From Ophioceras dolichostomum (taxonomy: Eukaryota; Ascomycota; Sordariomycetes; Magnaporthales; Ophioceraceae), in NCBI GenBank assembly GCA_003049485.1, contig PYST01000441.1, positions 5,304-27,891 on the forward strand: a DNA stretch of 22,588 nt, written 5' to 3'. Under the pieces are notes generated by a model, which saw only the letters and a program-made list of their open reading frames with translations, ran no database searches and was not told where the DNA came from. The number at the start of each line of letters is the position of its first letter. The stretch's first letter is position 1. Shown piece after piece: positions 17,553-22,588 of this stretch. Position numbers and translations under genes: made by a program.

Positions 17553-19992
17553 CTAGGTCCTCTCGCCCGGCTGTGGCCATTCGTCCAAAACGACCGCCTC
17601 GCCCGTCAGCACAAACGAAACATTCGCCCTCGTCGGCTGGTCCAGCAGCAGCGTATACGTCCCCGGATACAGCACCGTGTTCCCGCGCTCGTCCACCCTC
17701 GCCAGACTTCCGAGATTCATCTCCAACCTCGCCGTCCTCGTCTGCCCCGCACCGACCGCCCTCACGCGCGTGTAGGTCGCGAGCGTCTTGAGCGGGTAAG
17801 GACTCGGCCCATACGTGCCCGACAAGAAGCCCAGCAACACGAGATCGGACGGCCGCGAGCCTGTGTTGGTGATGTTGATGGCGAGGGAGGGGAAGGGGCA
17901 GAGATCGCGGTACGGGACTGCCATGGGGCCTGTACTGGGGCAGGAGGACAAGATGGAAGAGATGGAGATGGTGGACGGTAGAGACAAACCGGGCATGATG
18001 TCGAAGGTGGTGTAGTGCAAGCCGTGTCCGAAGGGGAACACTGCGTCGCCGAACCAACGGTACGTTCTGCCTGGATAGCTCCCGGACGGGCGAAGTGCCA
18101 TGTTCGTCATCGGAGCGCGCGAGGTGTAGCTGGACGGGTACATTGTGATGGGCAGCCGGCCTGCGGGCGCGGAGAGTCCTGAGATGGCGTTCATCACCGC
18201 CGTGCCGCCATCTTGGCCCGGGTACCCCGCCCACAGGATTGCCTTCACATTCGGGAGGGAGAGCAGCGGTGTGTCGTCCACATGCGTGCCGAGCTTGACG
18301 ACGACGACGGGCTTGCCAAGCCCCGCAAGGCGCTGGATCAGCGAGAGCTGCGCAGCCGGCCACGCGATGGACGTGCGGTCGGTGCTCTCTTTCTCGACTG
18401 TGTTGTCGATCCCGCCGAAGTAGACGATCACGCTGGAGCGTTGCGCGGCGGTCACGGCGGCGGATGCGTCGGGGCTGCCACCTTGGTTGAGGGGGCCGCT
18501 GGCGTAGTTGACGGTCAGGCCCAGCTGGCGGGCGGCGGAGACGGGGTCGTGCTGGAACGGGGGTGCGCCGCTGTAGCCGCCGAGCATCTTGTCTGCTGCA
18601 TTGGCCCAGAAGCCTATCATGGCCAACGAGGGGGAGTCAGAAGAGCCCCGAGTCAGGTTGAGCGGGAGGAAGTTGTCGTCGTTCTTGAGCAGCACGAGCC
18701 CGTCCTGTGCCGCCTGTAGCGCGAGATCTCGTGCCGCGGCAGTGTTGACGTCGGATGCTCCCAGCTTGCGGTAGTTCCCGCTCGGCCCATCAAACATCCC
18801 TGCGCGCACGAGCCCTTGGTATTGCCGTAGCATCATCTTGTCAAGCGTAGCCTGGCTGAACGTCCGCTGGTTGAAAGCTGCAGCCGGGTCAGGGGCTGTG
18901 CCACCAGTGGCCCAGCACAAGTTGTCAGCACCGGCCTCGAAGGCGGCGCCAACGGCTTGTGCGTAGCTCGACTTGTACCGGTGCCCGCCGTTGGCGTTAC
19001 CTAGGTAGTAGGCGGCATCGCAGTCGCTGACCACGTACTGGTTGTCGTCGGTCCAGTTCCAGTGCTGTCTTAAGACCGTATCCAGCATGTACTTGTCGGC
19101 GCAGGCCGGTACGCCGTTGACGGCATTGTAGGCACACATGATGGATCCGACCTTCGCGTCGCGGGCGCACTCCTGGAACGGGGGCAGGTAGTACTCCACC
19201 AACTCCTGCGTAGTCACCTTGGCGTCGAAATTGAACCGAGTCGTCGACCCAGTCACTTCGAGGTCGTAGGCCGCATAGTGCTTGCAAGTCGCTATGACGC
19301 GATGAGTCGAGGCGTTCCCCTGCATGCCACGGACGAAGGCTCCCGCAAATTTCTTGTTCCTCAAGGGATCCTCGCCGGGGGTCTCATGGCCGCGGCCCCA
19401 GCGTGGGTCGCGGAAGGGGTTAATGTCCGGTGTCCAAAAGTCGAGGTGCGAGCGGCCATTGTTGGCGAAGGCGCGAGCCTCGGTGCTGATCACGGTGGCC
19501 ACCCTCTCTACGAGCTTGTCATCAAACGCGGCTCCCACGGTGAGGGCTTGTGGGAACTGAGTGGCGGCGCTGAAGCTGCCTCCCCACGTGTTGCCACGGT
19601 TGTGCGCGACACCATGCAGAGCTTCGTTCCACCATTGGTATGCACTCAGTCCCAGTCGTGATATTCCTGGAGAGTTACTGCACGTGATGATTGGGCTTAG
19701 CAAGGAGGATTTGGGCCGGCCAGTGCGATGTGATGTGAACGGAGCTAGCTTGGAAAGCTTCCGGAGTGCATCAGGGGGTAGATAGAGAGGCTCACTTGAC
19801 GAGGTTAGCGAGCTTCTCGCTGTTCGTCATCGCCGCAACGAGCGCCGAGGCGCGCGCCTCCGGGCTTGCCGAAGTGTCGCATACCAGATTGGACTTGAGC
19901 GGGCCGTTGACGCAGTCTGGATATGTAACACCGGCTCTAGCCAAAGCGAGCACCAACGACAGGGGTAAGCAGAGCAAGCGAAGAGATGGCAT
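17553..19992 (-). CDS. Secreted GH3 beta-xylosidase
   Basis: Releases xylose from xylo-oligosaccharides outside the cell in plant hemicellulose breakdown. Exon 1 is 19992-19796 and exon 2 is 19677-17553; the 118-nt intron has donor GTGAGC and acceptor GTGCAG, and the join reads NLVNNSPGISRLGLSAYQWW. The protein is 773 aa, normal for fungal family 3 xylosidases. Residues 1-20 are a signal peptide (MPSLRLLCLPLSLVLALARA). The N-terminal catalytic barrel has the substrate-binding motifs WNEALHG and KHYAAYDLE (about 198-206); the nucleophile is Asp284 in VVSDCDAAYY. The second domain has GLVLLKND and GIDNTVEKESTDR (about 488-500), and the C-terminus is a fibronectin III-like domain. The motif usually GGGQVDSS in this subfamily reads LGTHVDDTP here (about 528-536). 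Arabinofuranosidase side activity is possible in this family. CreA-type hexamers upstream suggest glucose repression. The gene appears intact. Confidence 0.95.
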
Positions 19993-21035
19993 CGCGGCTG
20001 AGACGGGATCACCTGGGAAGATCCCCAGGGCCTGACCTTTGGCGGACGATTCCTTCAAGGGCATGCGAACATCACTCAACATCTACCAACCGCATCTGGC
20101 CGTGGGGGTCGACTCTTCTTTAACAACACAAGTGCCGAGACAAGACTCGGCACCACGGCGCTCTGGGACATTGAATTCCATGTCTTATTGATTGATCACA
20201 TTTGTCTAGCGCTGTTTCGCGGATGAATCGGTGAGTGATGTGTCCAGTGCGGGAGTGGCTGAGACTCCCGCTGTTCCCCACATCAAAAAGCCCCGAGCCG
20301 GCGTCGCCAATGCGCCTTCGATCCTAGGCAAATTCCGGCTCTATCTGCACCCCAGATTTCCCCCACAGCGACTTAATCTTCGGCGACAGGGGTACGGCGG
20401 CGTGGCTGGACAATGCCGAAATGCTAATCCTTGATTGTATTAAGACATGTGTGGTAACTAAATATGTCCAACAAGCACGATGTTACACGCTTGGTACTAT
20501 CTATCCCATTAAGCGACGGGCGACCGCGACGGTCTGTTAGGCATACCCAGGACTTGGGCCCGCGGCCACAGCTGTTTCAATTCGTCGGGGGCCTCGACCG
20601 TGGTTCAATGAGTACTAGGCCCGTATCTAAAAATCATGCATATTGTTAGCAAAGGAATTCACCATCTCACTGTCATGCCCGCACCAATGGCAGCTGTGGT
20701 ACTTGGTATGCTGTATACTTGTGCGGACAGCGAGGGTACCTGGGCCCTTTGGCTGACTGGACTGGACAGTTTGATATGATATGAGATTGGTCGTTGCACC
20801 CGATCAATCTTCCCAGCGGTTATTGCTCCACTGATCCTCCTCGCGTTGCTTCAAATGGAAAAAGACTGCATTGAGAAGCTTTCGAAGGGCTAGCTGTCAT
20901 GACGTCCAGGGCCGCGCACGAACAGCGTCTATCTAACATCTCGTACCTGCGTGTAGAACTGTCCTGCTAGCTCGCCATCTATTGGCCGTCCATCCTCTCG
21001 CTAGTGCCAGCATCCTGGTCGTTCTCAGTCAAAAC
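19993..21035. other. Xylosidase promoter side and spacer
   Basis: No gene seen in about 1 kb. The part next to the xylosidase holds CreA-like hexamers (separate entry). I saw no GGCTAAA-type XlnR/Xyr1 site close to the start. The far part is the 3' flank of the small alanine-rich protein gene. Confidence 0.5.
20102..20366. promoter_or_regulatory. Putative CreA carbon-repression sites upstream of the xylosidase
   Basis: Matches to the CreA/Cre1 consensus SYGGRG: GTGGGG at 20102-20107 (+), GTGGGG at 20276-20281 (-), CTGGGG at 20350-20355 (-) and GTGGGG at 20361-20366 (-), about 110-375 bp upstream of the ATG at 19992. The hexamer is common in GC-rich DNA, but clustering near a hemicellulase gene is what carbon catabolite repression predicts. 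Confidence 0.4.
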
Positions 21036-21709
21036 TTAGCCACCGGGGGCATCCCGCTCAGAGGGGCCCGCCGAGTCGGCTGAGCCCTCGGAGATGAGTT
21101 CCGCCAGGGAGGCGTCCAATCTTGCTACGTCATGTGGGCGAATGAGATGTTAGAAAGATAAGGACCGACAAATAACGACAAATCTGGCTGCGAGCTGAGT
21201 GCACGGCTGACTAGGCAAGGGAGGAGAGAATAGGTGGGCTGTTGTTTTAACTGCTCGACGGCACTCAGGGCCTGCCTCCGTTGAGGATGGCATATCCTTC
21301 CGCAGGGACAGCTCAAGTGCACTGATCGCCCTAATAGGAGGAGTCCTGGCGCGCTCCATGGCGGCTAACAAACTGGCGGTCTGCGTAATGACGGTCCAGT
21401 GTTCCGATGCCGCTGCATTAGCAAGGGCGAGGGCGGCTTCCGCCAGCTTGCTTGCCTGCTCGGCGGGGTCCGTGTCGGCGATGTTGGCTAAGAAGAAAGT
21501 CAACGAAATGAGCTTGTCACATTCCTTTCCCGCGTCGGTGGACTCGCCGAAGTTGGTCTGCTTTACATTTTTATTAAGTACCAGCACGTTGGAGGTTTCG
21601 CAAAATTGACATGCGAGACAAGCAATCGGGTGGTGTCGGTTCGTCTGTCCAACTTCGCGCGTGGCGACGGCGTGAGAAAACAAAGAATAAACTTGCGTAC
21701 CTGAGACAT
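21036..21709 (-). CDS. Small alanine-rich hypothetical protein with two possible C-termini
   Basis: Exon 1 (21709-21701) encodes only MSQ and is followed by donor GTACGC; a 143-nt intron ends AAAGCAG and exon 2 starts at 21557 in frame with TNFGESTDAGKECDKLISL. The centre is helical and Ala-rich (LAEAALALANAAASEHW). Read straight on, the protein ends at 21150 (138 aa, ending RSLSF). A CTAAC branch and GTAG acceptor just past that stop lead into 21124-21036, which in one frame reads RLDASLAELISEGSADSA and ends PSERDAPGG before TAA. This is better protein sequence than the read-through tail, so I favour a second intron. Phase-compatible donors are GTCGAG (21259, giving 131 aa) or GTGCAC (21322, giving 110 aa), both weak. 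No signal peptide or known domain. Function unknown. Confidence 0.5.
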
Positions 21710-22025
21710 CCTGGCAATTGGCGGGCTGGAAGCTGCAAGTCTGGCCGATTGTTGTTGAACACGGCGACGCGAGGCACGAAAGCGATGGTGGTGATGGTTG
21801 GTGGTGGCTGTGTTAAAGAGGAGTGGGAACGGCACAGCAAGAGGGTACCTCGGTAGGGGACGAAGAAGGTCAACGAGCAGACGCCGATGACGGGCCACGT
21901 GGAGTGGCGTAAGTCCAAGGACGCAATTACAGTTAAGACAGGAAGAGATTGTAGGCCGTAGAATCTGGTTGACGGTCATCCACTACAAATCTCCCGGCTG
22001 TGACCGTTGTCTCACTCATGGCCTC

Positions 22026-22065
22026 AAGGCGGCGGTGGCCTCGTCAAGGCGGCGGTGGCCTCGTC
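22026..22065. repeat. Perfect 2 x 20-bp tandem repeat
   Basis: AAGGCGGCGGTGGCCTCGTC occurs twice without mismatch, preceded and followed by partial copies (CCTC before, AAGCCGG after). It lies about 320 bp upstream of the small alanine-rich protein start. Confidence 0.9.
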
Positions 22066-22501
22066 AAGCCGGCAAGTGCGACGGCATATGGAAGCTGCAA
22101 GAACCGAGCGGGAATCACTGTCGACGGTGAATCCCTGCGAGCCAGATTCTGAATCTTGTGGACAGCATTCACATGCTGTGGCAAATTGAGAATCGTAACG
22201 AGATGCCAACTACTATGATAAATCGGACAAGAAAAATAAGGGAGGCAGGATTATGGTACCGTAGCTCTTCTATCAACCTAGCTCTGTATAGCCATTGCGC
22301 TAATGATGTTCAGGAAGTGCAATACATATCGAGAACTTGTGCATTGAATCCGAGGCCTGGAACCAAATAGGGGTAGACAGAGTGGCGAAGGTGACGGGGC
22401 CGGATTTTATTCCGCGGTTGCTGCCTTTGGTAGAAGTGAGAGTTGAAATATAGAAAGCACGGAGCTGATGGCCAGCCCGCGCATGCGTGGAGTTTTCACG
22501 A

Positions 22502-22534
<33 letters not shown>
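22502..22534. repeat. GAT trinucleotide microsatellite, 11 units
   Basis: Eleven uninterrupted GAT units in non-coding sequence; likely length-polymorphic between strains. Confidence 0.95.
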
Positions 22535-22535
<1 letters not shown>

Positions 22536-22588
22536 TATTTAACGTCTGAAGTCGGAATCTGCCCGAGATCCCTGCCTCCCGAGGGGCA

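Larger units (their letters stand above)
21710..22588. other. Right-hand region without a gene
   Basis: The region contains the promoter side of the small alanine-rich protein gene, then simple repeats. No supported gene. Short open frames at 22007-22189 (+) and 22024-22209 (-) are created by the GC-rich tandem repeat. A CACGTG lies near 21896. Confidence 0.5.

Noticed and set aside
17533..18363. 276-codon minus-strand frame overlapping the xylosidase
   Set aside because: Alternative frame of the same strand as the GH3 gene, with His/Arg/Pro-rich composition typical of an out-of-frame shadow.
18213..18719. 168-codon plus-strand open frame
   Set aside because: Antisense shadow of the xylosidase coding sequence.
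1..22588. Possible coordinated gene cluster (biosynthetic or defence)
   Set aside because: The genes belong to unrelated processes, differ in spacing and orientation, and no backbone synthase, transporter or cluster regulator was found.

Overview
The window looks like nuclear DNA of a filamentous ascomycete (Pezizomycotina, probably a Sordariomycete-like mould). Genes are interrupted by short introns (about 58-145 nt) with GTAAGT/GTACGT/GTATGT-type donors, CTAAC-like branch points and CAG/TAG acceptors. The recognisable families are typical of such fungi: secreted M14 carboxypeptidase, cyanide hydratase, GH3 beta-xylosidase, F-box protein and ToxD/LovC-type enoyl reductase. No rRNA, tRNA, CRISPR or prokaryotic operon structure was seen. 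Gene models were built by joining reading frames across splice sites by hand; exon coordinates are in each entry.

Layout: 1-725 holds a G homopolymer and no convincing gene. 726-1913 (-) is a frameshifted relic of a trans-acting enoyl reductase. 1914-3300 looks empty. 3301-4966 (-) is a complete five-exon M14 zinc carboxypeptidase precursor. 5171-5659 (-) is a doubtful proline/serine-rich ORF. 6081-7418 (-) is a complete cyanide hydratase with an 18-nt micro-exon. 7419-11004 is a 3.6-kb gene-poor gap with only weak signals. 11005-13099 (-) is an F-box protein gene whose model needs a weak second intron to skip an in-frame TGA. 13100-13970, upstream of the F-box gene, carries two strong short hairpins, four CACGTG sites and a tandem repeat. 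13971-14885 (-) is a secreted cysteine-rich protein. 15462-15884 (+) is a small acidic protein gene with a good promoter but an unresolved reading frame. 16393-16961 (-) is a small PLDNc-domain membrane protein whose long intron is G-quadruplex-prone on the template strand. 17553-19992 (-) is a complete secreted GH3 beta-xylosidase. 21036-21709 (-) is a small alanine-rich protein of unknown role with two possible C-termini. 21710-22588 has a 2 x 20-bp tandem repeat and a GAT microsatellite.

The genes do not form an evident pathway cluster. Three encode secreted proteins (carboxypeptidase, cysteine-rich protein, xylosidase), one detoxifies cyanide, and one appears to be a relic of a secondary-metabolism enzyme, which fits a saprotrophic or plant-associated lifestyle. 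I found no clearly new multi-gene system. The most unusual items are the hairpin/CACGTG region upstream of the F-box gene, the enoyl-reductase relic, the very small coding exons in four genes, and several small genes with unresolved or alternative reading frames.
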